Positions 1 through 6,451 of a stretch of 12,712 bases of DNA are shown here, in pieces. Below the pieces are notes generated by a model. That model did not search any database. It saw only the letters and a program-made list of their open reading frames with translations, and had not been told where the DNA came from. The stretch covers positions 1-12,712 of the forward strand of contig CAMBHC010000043.1 of the NCBI GenBank assembly GCA_945866285.1, in the 5' to 3' direction. The translations under genes were made by a program, and so were the position numbers. Source of the stretch: Candidatus Sulfopaludibacter sp. SbA3. Lineage in GTDB: Bacteria; Acidobacteriota; Vicinamibacteria; Vicinamibacterales; UBA2999. How positions within the stretch are numbered: the first letter of the stretch is position 1; the number at the start of each line of letters is the position of its first letter.

Positions 1-317
1 GGGAAGCCGATGACGGAGCCATCGAGGGTCACGACGCTACCCGGCTTCGCGCCATCGAGATCCATGCCGAAGATCAACTGGCCCGACGGGCCGTCGTTGA
101 TCTGAAACCGCGGCTCGCCTGCCGTTGGGTCTTTGGCAATCATCACCAGCAGGCGGCCATCGATCGCCGTCTGGCCTGGAGGCAAGGTGACGCTGAAGCG
201 CAGCGACGCGGCCTGCGCGTGTGGTGACGAGGTGGTGAGCGTCAGCGCGAGGGCCATCGCGCTTGCAAGGGTTCCGGCCAGGATGATGCGGCGCATGCCG
301 GAGTGTAGATCAGCCAT
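1..317 (-). CDS. Exported protein, N-terminal part only (possible esterase-family protein)
   Basis: I translated this by hand from the minus strand; it runs off the left edge of the window, so only about 105 residues are visible. The N-terminus has a charged start, then a hydrophobic stretch (about residues 9-28) and an Ala-x-Ala-like region ending near HAQA (about residues 33-36), which is a clear Sec signal peptide. The mature part begins SLRFSVTLPPGQTAIDGRLL and continues with MIAKDP and a segment containing FGMDLDG, which looks like a beta-rich domain. I recall this kind of N-terminus on exported esterase-like alpha/beta hydrolases of Acidobacteria and Bacteroidetes, but the catalytic part is outside the window, so the function is tentative. 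The start at 317 is chosen because a TAGTAT hexamer (323-328, minus strand) lies just upstream; ATG at 296 is an alternative. It diverges from the lipoprotein-like gene at 366. Confidence 0.7.
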   Translation of the reverse strand, partial: MADLHSGMRRIILAGTLASAMALALTLTTSSPHAQAASLRFSVTLPPGQTAIDGRLLVMIAKDPTAGEPRFQINDGPSGQLIFGMDLDGAKPGSVVTLDGSVIGF

Positions 318-352
318 GGGAGATACTACCGGTGTTTGGCGGTTGAGAGAAT

Positions 353-358
353 GAGGAG
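353..358 (+). promoter_or_regulatory. Shine-Dalgarno GAGGAG deciding the start of the next gene
   Basis: GAGGAG lies 7 nt before ATG 366, an ideal spacing. This favours 366 over the in-frame upstream candidates TTG 336 and ATG 351. The choice places the hydrophobic signal segment right at the N-terminus, as expected for an exported protein. Confidence 0.65.
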
Positions 359-365
359 TCATCGC

Positions 366-755
366 ATGCAGTCTGTGTTCACGAGGGCGGCCACCCTTGC
401 CGGGATCTTGCTGGCCATCTCATCGGGAGCGTGCGCGCCGGCCAACGACGCAAGGCCAGGGAACGCCGCGGTCATGCCCGGGAGTGACCGCCCAATCGAT
501 CCGACAGGATGGACCATCACGCCGCCGGCCGCCGGTGCCACCAATGCAGTGAGGGTGGCATTCCCGGCGCCCCTCGAACCCGGCCTGCTGCCCGCACTTG
601 GCGTGCTCGCGCCGGATGGCACACCGCTGCCGGGTGACGTGTTCGCCCGGCAGGACGGACTGAGCTGGCAGTTCACGCCGAAGGCGGCCTGGCCGGCCGG
701 GGATTACCACCTGGCGGCCTTCGGCAAGGCCATGGTTCCGTTCAGCGTCCGCTGA
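366..755 (+). CDS. Small exported (lipo)protein with an Ig-like beta-sandwich domain
   Basis: The 129-residue product starts MQSVFTRAATLAGILLAI and reaches a Ser-Gly-Ala-Cys motif near residue 26, which resembles a lipobox although position -3 is Ser rather than the usual Leu. It is therefore probably a lipoprotein, or otherwise an ordinary secreted protein. After a linker, about residues 45-129 resemble a bacterial Ig-like/CopC-like domain, with the pattern VAFPAPL, a central LSWQFTPKAAWPAGDYHLAAF and a final beta strand at the C-terminus. In longer relatives that I recall, the pattern W-x-F-x-P ... W-x-A-G-x-Y is followed by an ED-x-AGN segment; here that piece is missing and the protein ends soon after. 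No catalytic residues are apparent. It is divergent from the exported protein at 1-317 and is followed by the inverted-repeat region. The specific role is unknown. Confidence 0.7.
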   Translation: MQSVFTRAATLAGILLAISSGACAPANDARPGNAAVMPGSDRPIDPTGWTITPPAAGATNAVRVAFPAPLEPGLLPALGVLAPDGTPLPGDVFARQDGLSWQFTPKAAWPAGDYHLAAFGKAMVPFSVR

Positions 756-806
756 GCCACGGACAAGAAACCGCCGCAGATTAGACCCGGATTGTGCGGG
801 ACCCGC

Positions 807-823
807 CGCGGCCGATGGCCGCG
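807..823. repeat. Short GC hairpin abutting the long inverted repeat
   Basis: CGCGGCC (807-813) and GGCCGCG (817-823) are perfect reverse complements around a GAT loop. The hairpin ends exactly where the 26-bp inverted repeat begins at 824. No T-run follows it, so it is not a classical intrinsic terminator. Confidence 0.6.
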
Positions 824-902
824 CGATGAAGCAGCAACACAAGAATCGAAAGACCCGGTGGGATTGTTGGGCCCTCTCGATTCTTGTGTTGCTGCTTCAT
901 CG
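824..902. repeat. Perfect 26-bp inverted repeat with 27-nt loop
   Basis: The left arm 824-849 (starting CGATGAAGCAGCAACACAAG) is the exact reverse complement of the right arm 877-902 (ending GCTGCTTCATCG). The spacer is 850-876. The arms are less GC-rich than the flanks. The element lies between convergent genes (plus-strand gene ending 755, minus-strand gene ending 981), so a transcript from either side would fold into a very long hairpin. There is no oligo-T tail. It may be a miniature inverted-repeat element, a REP-like palindrome or a bidirectional transcription stop; the sequence alone does not decide. Confidence 0.85.
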
Positions 903-980
903 ACTGCGCCGGGCTTCGCCAGGCGTCGCGGGTCTTCGCCTGCCAGAATCGGCGTCCAATCGGTGTTTAATCGGTGGCTG

Positions 981-1883
981 TCATTTGGCCAGGAGGGCAA
1001 GCAGTGCCCATCCCGTGGTCGAGATGCGCTGCGCGTAGCTGTCCTGTCCAGCAGGTCGTGTCGTCTCGGGCCAGCTGCCATCGGGTCGCTGCTGCGATTC
1101 GATGAATGCCTTGCCCCTGGCAATCGCTGCGAGCAGCTCCTCGGGCCGGAAGGTTGAGCGCGCGATGCGTGGCTCGACGTTCAACGCACTGAGCGCCAGC
1201 ACGGCAATCGCGGTGTCGAACACTTGTGGCGGCGCCGTGGCCTCCGGCCCCCAGCCGCCGTTCTCTGTCTGTCCCGTTCGCACGATGCTCAGTGCCGTTC
1301 GGCGGAGCCCGTCGGCCATCACGTCGCCGGTCAGGTCCAGCGCCAGCAGAAGCGTGGACGCGTCGTAGACGGTGTCCACGGTCAGCCCGCGCAGCCAGCG
1401 GTCGGCCTGGACGATGGTGAAGTTGTCGGGCTGCATGCCCGAGGCGATCAGCGACGTGCGCGCCGACCAGGTGGCGAGAATCGCTCCGTAGGTGGCCGGG
1501 GAGCCGAGGCTCTGCGACTGGTCGAGCGTCCACGAGCCATCAGCGGCCTGATCGGCGACCAGCAGCTTCGCGGCCGCCTCCAGGTCGGTGCTGGCCGCCT
1601 TGCCGTGGCGTTCCGCCGCCGCGAGTGCACTGGCGAACTGCAGCCGCAGCAGGCGCTTGTCGTCAAACCCGCTCGGCGCCTTGTACTGATCCCACGTCGC
1701 CGGCTGCTTCAGGAAATTTAGCGTCTCGTCCAGCGACGGGCCGAGGTCGTAGCCCCGGGCCCCGGCTTCCAGCAGCGCGCGGGTCGCATCGCCGTTGCGG
1801 AACTTCGGTAACTCCGTTCGCAGAAACGCGACACCCTTGGCGATCACGGGCGAGAGGGCAACTGGCGGCGCTTGGGACAACAT
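981..1883 (-). CDS. Squalene-cyclase/prenyltransferase-like alpha/alpha-toroid repeat protein
   Basis: The 300-residue product is built of helical repeats carrying QW-type motifs: QAADGSW (residues 112-118), QTENGGW (205-211) and QQRPDGSW (264-271), ending in a STTGWALLALL helix. These are hallmarks of the terpene cyclase/prenyltransferase toroid fold. It is about half the length of a true squalene-hopene cyclase and has no DXDD protonation motif, so I infer a non-cyclase binding or scaffolding role. No signal peptide is visible, and two in-frame TAG codons lie immediately before GCC-ATG, so the frame cannot be extended upstream. There is no Shine-Dalgarno; TAATCT (1892-1897) is 8 nt from the ATG. 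It follows the amidohydrolase stop by 38 nt on the same strand and may be co-transcribed with it. Confidence 0.8.
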   Translation of the reverse strand: MLSQAPPVALSPVIAKGVAFLRTELPKFRNGDATRALLEAGARGYDLGPSLDETLNFLKQPATWDQYKAPSGFDDKRLLRLQFASALAAAERHGKAASTDLEAAAKLLVADQAADGSWTLDQSQSLGSPATYGAILATWSARTSLIASGMQPDNFTIVQADRWLRGLTVDTVYDASTLLLALDLTGDVMADGLRRTALSIVRTGQTENGGWGPEATAPPQVFDTAIAVLALSALNVEPRIARSTFRPEELLAAIARGKAFIESQQRPDGSWPETTRPAGQDSYAQRISTTGWALLALLAK

Positions 1884-1891
1884 GGCCTACT

Positions 1892-1897
1892 AGATTA
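1892..1897 (-). promoter_or_regulatory. Putative -10 box (TAATCT) of the toroid gene
   Basis: TAATCT on the minus strand ends 8 nt before ATG 1883, and the overlapping GATAAT is 10 nt away. There is no ribosome-binding site. This arrangement would give a leaderless or nearly leaderless mRNA independent of the upstream amidohydrolase. No clear -35 is seen. Confidence 0.35.
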
Positions 1898-1921
1898 TCA
1901 AGAGGTGACTGCCCGTGCGGG

Positions 1922-3346
1922 TTACCAGAGTCCGGCCTTGCCGGTCACCGAGGCGATCAGCTTGACCGGGTCGTAGCCAATGCCCTGTTTGAAGACCGTC
2001 TCGACCTTGCGGATGTCCGAGATCGTCGCGGCCGGGTTACCGCCGATCACCACCAGGTCGGCCTGCTTGCCGACGGCGAGGCTACCGACCCTGGCATCAC
2101 GGCCCATGTACTTGGCGCCGTTCAGCGTCGAGATCGAGATCGCTTCGAGCGGCGTGAAGCCGGCATCGACGAGCAGCTCGACCTGCCGTTGGTTCGCGAA
2201 GCCAGGAATGACGCCGCCGCCACCGGTGGGATCCGTGCCGGCGACCAGCAGTCCGCCCGCTTTCGCGAACGCGCGCTCCAGTGCCATGCCCTTGGGGAAC
2301 AGCGTGGTGTAGATCGATTCCTTGTTTTGCGCGGTTCGCGCGTAGGTCTGCTCGAACTGCTCGCGCAGTTGCGGCGTCAGCACCTCGAGGCCGGGCGGCT
2401 TCGGCCGGCCCGGCGTGAAGGTTTCGAACACGGTCAGCGTGGATGTGAGCGCGACCTTGTTGTCGATCAGCGTCTTCAGCAACGCCTTGAACGGCGCGCC
2501 GTTCTCGTCGAGTGCGGCAATGGTCTGCTGGCCCGCGTTCTGGCCGGGGCAGACATCCGGCTGCTTGTCGGTGACGAAGTCGGTCGCGGCAAAGAAGCCG
2601 TGCTCGAGATTGTCGATGCCCAGGCCGGCGGCCTCGGCGTACGTGACCGAGCAGAGGTGGCCGGTGACCTTGATGTTGCGGCGGTGTGCTTCATTCACCG
2701 CGGCCGCCAGTTCGCCGCGGGTGATCTGCATGTAGGTCTTGAGCGACGTCGCGCCCTCGTCCGTCCAGTACTGCACCTGGCGGCGCGCATCCTCCGGCCC
2801 CTTCAGCGTCCGCATCTGGATGAACGTGTTGGGGCCGTTCAGGTACGGCGCGGTGGCATCGATGGCGGGTCCGGGCTTCTGGCCGCTCTCCACCAGCTTG
2901 GCCATATTCAGGTCCATGAAGCCGTTGACGTTGCCGCCGGTGCGCATCGTCGTCACGCCGCCTGAGAGATAGAGCCGCGAGAAGCTCTCGCCCAGTTGGC
3001 CGTAGACGCCAGGACCGTTCGGGTAATAGAGGTGCTCGTGCACCATCACCAGGCCGGGGATCACGCTCTTGCCGGTCAGGTCCATCGTCGTCGCGCCCTC
3101 GGGCACGGCCACGCTCGCGAAGTCGCCCATGGCAGCGATGTTGCCGCCACGCATAATCAGCGTCTGGTCCTCGCGCGGCGCCGCGCCGGTGCCGTCGATG
3201 ACGCGCACGTGGATCAGCGCGACAACCGGGGCATCGACCTTGATGTAGGTGCGGACCGCCGCCGACAGCTCGGGCCGTTGCGCGGTGATCGTGCCGGTCA
3301 TGGCTCCGGCCAGAAGCAAGGCGATCGCGATGCGTGGGAACGTCAT
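1922..3346 (-). CDS. Exported imidazolonepropionase-like amidohydrolase
   Basis: This 474-residue, metal-dependent hydrolase of the amidohydrolase superfamily probably acts outside the cytoplasm on a cyclic amide, dipeptide or similar C-N bond; the substrate cannot be read from sequence. Residues 1-22 are a Sec signal peptide ending TITA. A small beta-sandwich segment (about 40-95, including VRVIDGTG and the GKSVIPGL strand) precedes the TIM barrel. Metal and catalytic positions are visible: His103 and His105 in VHEH, Lys203 in SLKTYM (usually the carboxylated bridging lysine), His230 in VTGHL, His249 in LEHGF and Asp372 in AGTDPTG. The C-terminal part returns to the beta-sandwich (SLAVGKQADLVVI). 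Length and motifs look complete, so an active enzyme is expected. TAACAT (3355-3360) lies 8 nt before the ATG with no Shine-Dalgarno. It is followed closely by the toroid-protein gene and lies 42 nt downstream of vapC. Confidence 0.92.
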   Translation of the reverse strand: MTFPRIAIALLLAGAMTGTITAQRPELSAAVRTYIKVDAPVVALIHVRVIDGTGAAPREDQTLIMRGGNIAAMGDFASVAVPEGATTMDLTGKSVIPGLVMVHEHLYYPNGPGVYGQLGESFSRLYLSGGVTTMRTGGNVNGFMDLNMAKLVESGQKPGPAIDATAPYLNGPNTFIQMRTLKGPEDARRQVQYWTDEGATSLKTYMQITRGELAAAVNEAHRRNIKVTGHLCSVTYAEAAGLGIDNLEHGFFAATDFVTDKQPDVCPGQNAGQQTIAALDENGAPFKALLKTLIDNKVALTSTLTVFETFTPGRPKPPGLEVLTPQLREQFEQTYARTAQNKESIYTTLFPKGMALERAFAKAGGLLVAGTDPTGGGGVIPGFANQRQVELLVDAGFTPLEAISISTLNGAKYMGRDARVGSLAVGKQADLVVIGGNPAATISDIRKVETVFKQGIGYDPVKLIASVTGKAGLW

Positions 3347-3354
3347 GGCGGGGA

Positions 3355-3360
3355 ATGTTA
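3355..3360 (-). promoter_or_regulatory. Putative -10 box (TAACAT) of the amidohydrolase gene
   Basis: TAACAT on the minus strand is followed by 8 nt (TCCCCGCC) and then ATG 3346. There is no purine-rich ribosome-binding site, so translation would be leaderless or nearly so. No recognisable -35 hexamer is seen. Confidence 0.35.
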
Positions 3361-3388
3361 CCTCGCCCGGCTTGAGGAGCAGCCTGTG

Positions 3389-3793
3389 CTATGCCTGCGG
3401 TGCGTGGAGGCGCAGTGGCAGCACACGGCCGAACTTCACGAAGTCGTCGTCCGTCGACAGGATGGGGAAGCGGTATCGTTCGGCCACCGCGCACAGCAGG
3501 AAGTCGGTATTCGAGCCCCGAATCCCTTTCGTGCGGCAGAGATTGAAGCACTCGGCGGCCCGCTCGAAGTCGACCGCCGTGATCGCCTCGTCGGGAAACG
3601 CCCGCAGGTGGTCGCGGAGGCGCTCGAAGACGGCGCGGTCGCGAATGCCGCTGAGGAGCTCCTGCCGGATAGGACCAACGATGGCGGCGCGCCCGTGAGC
3701 GACCAGGCGACGGAGTTCGTCCACCGCCGGGTGGGCAGGCGCGCGTCGTCGCAGGGCCAGCGACCAGACCGAGGTGTCGACGAGCACCTTCAT
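3389..3793 (-). CDS. vapC: VapC-type PIN-domain toxin ribonuclease
   Basis: The 134-residue protein is a complete PIN domain. Members of this family are Mg2+-dependent RNases that inhibit growth when released from their antitoxin, typically by cutting tRNA or rRNA. The four conserved acidic positions are present: Asp6 in LVDTSVW, Glu45 in IRQELL, Asp97 in SNTDFLL and Asp115 in ILSTDDDF, so the active site looks intact. The start ATG at 3793 overlaps the antitoxin stop by 4 nt (ATGA), which implies translational coupling and one operon. The length is normal for VapC. The RNA target cannot be predicted from sequence. Confidence 0.93.
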   Translation of the reverse strand: MKVLVDTSVWSLALRRRAPAHPAVDELRRLVAHGRAAIVGPIRQELLSGIRDRAVFERLRDHLRAFPDEAITAVDFERAAECFNLCRTKGIRGSNTDFLLCAVAERYRFPILSTDDDFVKFGRVLPLRLHAPQA

Positions 3794-3990
3794 GAGCGCC
3801 GGCGCTGTTTCTTGTAGTCGTACTTCGGGTCGTAGTCGACCGTCCCGAACAGATCAGCGATGCGCGCCTGTTTACGCCGGCCGATGTACTCCTGCAGCGC
3901 CTCGGTGACCGTCGCTTTCTTGGTCGCCTTGCCGCCGACTTTCACGGCTTCGTCAAGGAGCTTGTCGTCGAGCGCCAGGTTCGTCGCCAT
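3790..3990 (-). CDS. vapB: VapB-type antitoxin
   Basis: This 66-residue protein lies directly upstream of vapC and overlaps it by 4 nt. The N-terminal MATNLALDDKLLDEAVKVGG followed by a helix with TVTEALQEYI is the ribbon-helix-helix (MetJ/Arc-like, DUF2191-type) DNA-binding fold of VapB antitoxins. The basic, Tyr-rich tail (about residues 45-66, with DYDPKYDYKKQ) would be the toxin-wrapping segment. The antitoxin should neutralise VapC and autorepress the operon. I chose ATG 3990 because MATNL is the typical start; an in-frame GTG at 3996 would add two residues. No Shine-Dalgarno is present. A TAGTAG hexamer lies 9 nt upstream, next to the palindrome at 4005-4018. Confidence 0.88.
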   Translation of the reverse strand: MATNLALDDKLLDEAVKVGGKATKKATVTEALQEYIGRRKQARIADLFGTVDYDPKYDYKKQRRRS

Positions 3991-4004
3991 CGACACACAC
4001 TACT

Positions 4005-4018
4005 ACACATCGATGTGT
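4005..4018. promoter_or_regulatory. 14-bp palindrome, probable vapBC autoregulatory operator
   Basis: ACACATCGATGTGT is a perfect palindrome centred 21-22 bp upstream of the vapB ATG and immediately upstream of a possible -10 (TAGTAG). VapB and VapBC complexes normally bind inverted repeats at exactly this place, so an operator is the natural reading. The flanking CA/GT-rich DNA (CACACAC on one side, GTGTGTG on the other) extends the symmetry imperfectly. Confidence 0.6.
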
Positions 4019-4103
4019 GTGGCATCCAGGCAGTCGGGAGGGATTGCGGTCTCTACTTCCTGGCGCCCAACGGCCCGCCCGAACCTACCGACGCGTGGTG
4101 CCC

Positions 4104-6374
4104 CTACCGCTGCAGGAGGTAAGTCATCTTCACCACCAGCTGGCGATCCTGCTTGCCGAAGATGTCCGCGGGCAGGCCCGTCTGCGACAGGTCGTTGTAG
4201 ACGACGTAGAGATCGCTGCCGGGACGGTAGATGAAGTTGAAGCGAACGTTGTTGGTGACCTCGTGGGTGGAGGTGTTGTATTGCGTCAGGCTGCGGATGG
4301 TCATCCGCGGCGAGAACGTGTAGTCGACGCGCAGGGTCGACAAGTTGACGAGGAAATTGCCCCACGGCATCTTCACGTCGTTGCGGTTGTACTGCAGCTC
4401 GGTGGCAAACCGGCTCGACGCACGAATGCCCGCCGCGGCGGTGATCGTCAGGCGGGTGCCGTCATAGAACTGGTTCGGCGCCACCGTGAGGCGTTCGTAC
4501 ACGCGCTTGCCGGGGCTGGTGTTGAAGGTGAACATCATCTCGTTCATCTGGTAGGTGCCCGTCGGGATCACGACGGTGGGGCGGATCCGGAACGGCTGGT
4601 CGAGTACATCCAGCGTCTGCTGGAAGATCACGTTGATGAACGAATCGTCGCGAAGGGTCGTGCCGAGCATGTAGTGGTGCTGGCGGCCGACCATGCGGTT
4701 GGCCTGGTCGGTGGTGTAGGTCAGCACATACATCGGCTCGAACAGCTTGACGCTGCCCTTGGTGGGCCGCGGCGTCGGCCCAAAGTAGGCCTTGGTCGTG
4801 CGGATGCCGGTGCGCTGCACGAAGCCGGCCTCGGCGTTGAAGTTCTCCTGCACATCGAGGTAGTTCAGCCACACGTTCCACTTGGGGTCGCGGTAGGCGA
4901 TGCGCCCGTAGTAGGCCAGGTCCTTGCCGTCCTTGCCGGGGGTCTCGGTCTTGGCGAGATACGAATTGATCTGCAGGTTGGCGCTCGGCGCCAGGTTGGC
5001 GTCGACGCCAAACGTGCGATTGAAGTGGCTGTTGCCGTCGAGCGTGTCCTTGTTGATGAACAGCGCGCCGACGCGCGAGCGCTTGAACACATCGCGGCTG
5101 TAACGGCTGACGAAGAAGTTGTCGCCGGGCTTGCCGAACGCCGCATCGGCCTGGATGTCGAGCACGCCAATGTTGTTCTTGCCCGACTTGCCGGCCAGGC
5201 GTACGCCGCCGAGGATCGGGATGGGCGTGCCCGCGTCTGAGAGGCCAATGCGGCGGCTGAAGAACAGGTCGGTCTGCACCGGTGCCGAGGTGAACGCCGA
5301 ACCCGTGCCCATGGTGAAGAAGTTGGAGTTCTCCAGGAAGAAGTCGCGCTTCTCTGGATAGAACAGGCCGAAGCGCGTCAGGTTGACCTGCTGCTCGTCG
5401 ACCTCGACTTGCGCGAAGTCGGTGTTGATGGTGACGTCCATGTTCAGGCCGGCCGTGACACCGTAGCGCGCATCGAGACCCACGTCGTGGATGGCATCGA
5501 AGCTCGACACCGAGGGCGACGACTTCAGGTTACGGCCGCCGCCGACGAAGAACGGCTTCAGCCGGAGGTCGAGTCCGCGGCTGATGCCCGACAGGCCCTG
5601 CAGCTCGCCGGCCAGGCTCACCTTCGTCAGGGTGTAGGCCTTGGGAATGGGCGCCCACATCACGGTTTCGTTCTTGCGGCGGACGTGGCGCTGGAAGTTG
5701 ATCCCCCAGACCTGCTCGTCCTTCGGCACGAAGCGCACGGTGCTGAACGGAATCGCGATCTCCGCGGTCCAGCCATCGGGCAGAATCCTGGCTGCCGATT
5801 CCCAGATGCCGTCCCAGTTGCGGTTGACGTTGGCGGTGGTGCCGCGCCCGCCACCCTCGCCCTCGTCAAAGACCTGCTGTTCGAGTTTGGCGCCGAGCGG
5901 CGTGGTCAGGAACATGTAGCCGTTGCGCGAGTCGTGAAAGGTGTCGACGATGACCTGGAAGTTGTCCTCGTCGAACAGGCGGTCGGCGTCACGGCGCATC
6001 TCGGTAGCGGTGACCGGCAACGACGCGTAGGCGCGGACCCCGATGAACAGGCGGCCCTTGTCGTAGAGCACCCGCACCTCGGTGCGGTCGGTGCCGGACT
6101 GGCCCTCGCGCGGTTCCTGCTGGACGAACTGGTCGACGAGATGTGCCGAGGCCCACACGGCTTCATCCAGGACGCCATCGATCTTCGGCGACTCGGTAGC
6201 GAGTACCGCACGAAGCGACGGCCGTTCGCCAGGCGTGGGAGCGGTGGTTGCTGGCGGGGTCGCGGGCTTGGCCGGCGCCGCCGGCGGGTGAACGTGCTCC
6301 TGCGCTGCGGCCACCGATGGCAAACCCGCGAGCGCGACGAACAGAAGACAACGCGAGACAAGCTGGGGTGTCAT
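4104..6374 (-). CDS. DUF5916 outer-membrane beta-barrel protein with CBM9-like N-terminal domain
   Basis: The 756-residue protein has a signal peptide (residues 1-25, ending VAAAQ), then a Pro/Ala/Thr-rich linker (about 28-52). A carbohydrate-binding family 9-like domain follows (about 60-240), marked by SPKIDGVLDEAVW, the strand RLFIGVRAY and later DGWTAEIAIPFSTVRF and WGINFQRHVRR. The remaining ~480 residues are alternating amphipathic beta strands with many aromatic residues, including VEVDEQQVNLTRF and FYPEKRDFFLENSNFF, typical of the DUF5916 barrel; the chain ends on a strand (QLVVKMTYLLQR). Such proteins sit in the outer membrane and are thought to bind or take up glycan-like or other ligands; the actual substrate is unknown. 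Length is normal for the family and no break is seen. It is monocistronic here, with vapBC downstream. TACACT (6385-6390) lies 10 nt before the ATG. Confidence 0.9.
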   Translation of the reverse strand: MTPQLVSRCLLFVALAGLPSVAAAQEHVHPPAAPAKPATPPATTAPTPGERPSLRAVLATESPKIDGVLDEAVWASAHLVDQFVQQEPREGQSGTDRTEVRVLYDKGRLFIGVRAYASLPVTATEMRRDADRLFDEDNFQVIVDTFHDSRNGYMFLTTPLGAKLEQQVFDEGEGGGRGTTANVNRNWDGIWESAARILPDGWTAEIAIPFSTVRFVPKDEQVWGINFQRHVRRKNETVMWAPIPKAYTLTKVSLAGELQGLSGISRGLDLRLKPFFVGGGRNLKSSPSVSSFDAIHDVGLDARYGVTAGLNMDVTINTDFAQVEVDEQQVNLTRFGLFYPEKRDFFLENSNFFTMGTGSAFTSAPVQTDLFFSRRIGLSDAGTPIPILGGVRLAGKSGKNNIGVLDIQADAAFGKPGDNFFVSRYSRDVFKRSRVGALFINKDTLDGNSHFNRTFGVDANLAPSANLQINSYLAKTETPGKDGKDLAYYGRIAYRDPKWNVWLNYLDVQENFNAEAGFVQRTGIRTTKAYFGPTPRPTKGSVKLFEPMYVLTYTTDQANRMVGRQHHYMLGTTLRDDSFINVIFQQTLDVLDQPFRIRPTVVIPTGTYQMNEMMFTFNTSPGKRVYERLTVAPNQFYDGTRLTITAAAGIRASSRFATELQYNRNDVKMPWGNFLVNLSTLRVDYTFSPRMTIRSLTQYNTSTHEVTNNVRFNFIYRPGSDLYVVYNDLSQTGLPADIFGKQDRQLVVKMTYLLQR

Positions 6375-6381
6375 GGGTGAC

Positions 6382-6396
6382 CCCAGTGTAGCTGGG
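6382..6396 (-). promoter_or_regulatory. Putative -10 (TACACT) inside a short inverted repeat, DUF5916 gene promoter
   Basis: On the minus strand TACACT (6390 to 6385) lies 10 nt upstream of ATG 6374. It overlaps a small inverted repeat with arms CCCAG (6382-6386) and CTGGG (6392-6396). The symmetry at the promoter could be an operator, but 5-bp arms in GC-rich DNA can arise by chance. Confidence 0.35.
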
Positions 6397-6451
6397 CTAG
6401 TGGCAGACAGGAAGGCAACGGCGCGATGCGACCGAAACGAACGAGTGGTGT

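Larger units (their letters stand above)
756..980. other. Gene-free gap between convergent genes, rich in inverted repeats
   Basis: No credible coding sequence is seen. The short open frames here (for example those starting near 792 and 826) read through the inverted repeat and match nothing I recognise. The gap contains a 7-bp hairpin (807-823), the 26-bp inverted repeat (824-902), a 6-bp hairpin CAGGCG/CGCCTG (920-925 with 937-942), and the 8-mer AGACCCGG twice (783-790 and 851-858). Confidence 0.7.

Noticed and set aside
824..902. Reading the 26-bp inverted repeat as CRISPR, integron attC or IS ends
   Set aside because: There is only one pair of arms, no array, no integrase or transposase nearby, and no visible target-site duplication.
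1625..2965. Long plus-strand open frame (446 codons)
   Set aside because: It is antisense to the amidohydrolase and the start of the toroid gene. It has low-complexity Arg/Ala/Asp-rich composition and no recognisable domain, while the opposite strand encodes a clear enzyme. High-GC shadow frame.
2996..3817. Plus-strand frame across the amidohydrolase start and vapC
   Set aside because: It overlaps two well-supported minus-strand genes and resembles no protein I know.
4017..5240. Long plus-strand open frame (407 codons)
   Set aside because: Antisense to the DUF5916 barrel; no family motif; composition typical of a GC-rich shadow.
5409..6380. Long plus-strand open frame (323 codons)
   Set aside because: Antisense to the N-terminal half of the DUF5916 gene, which has a signal peptide and CBM9-like motifs on the minus strand.
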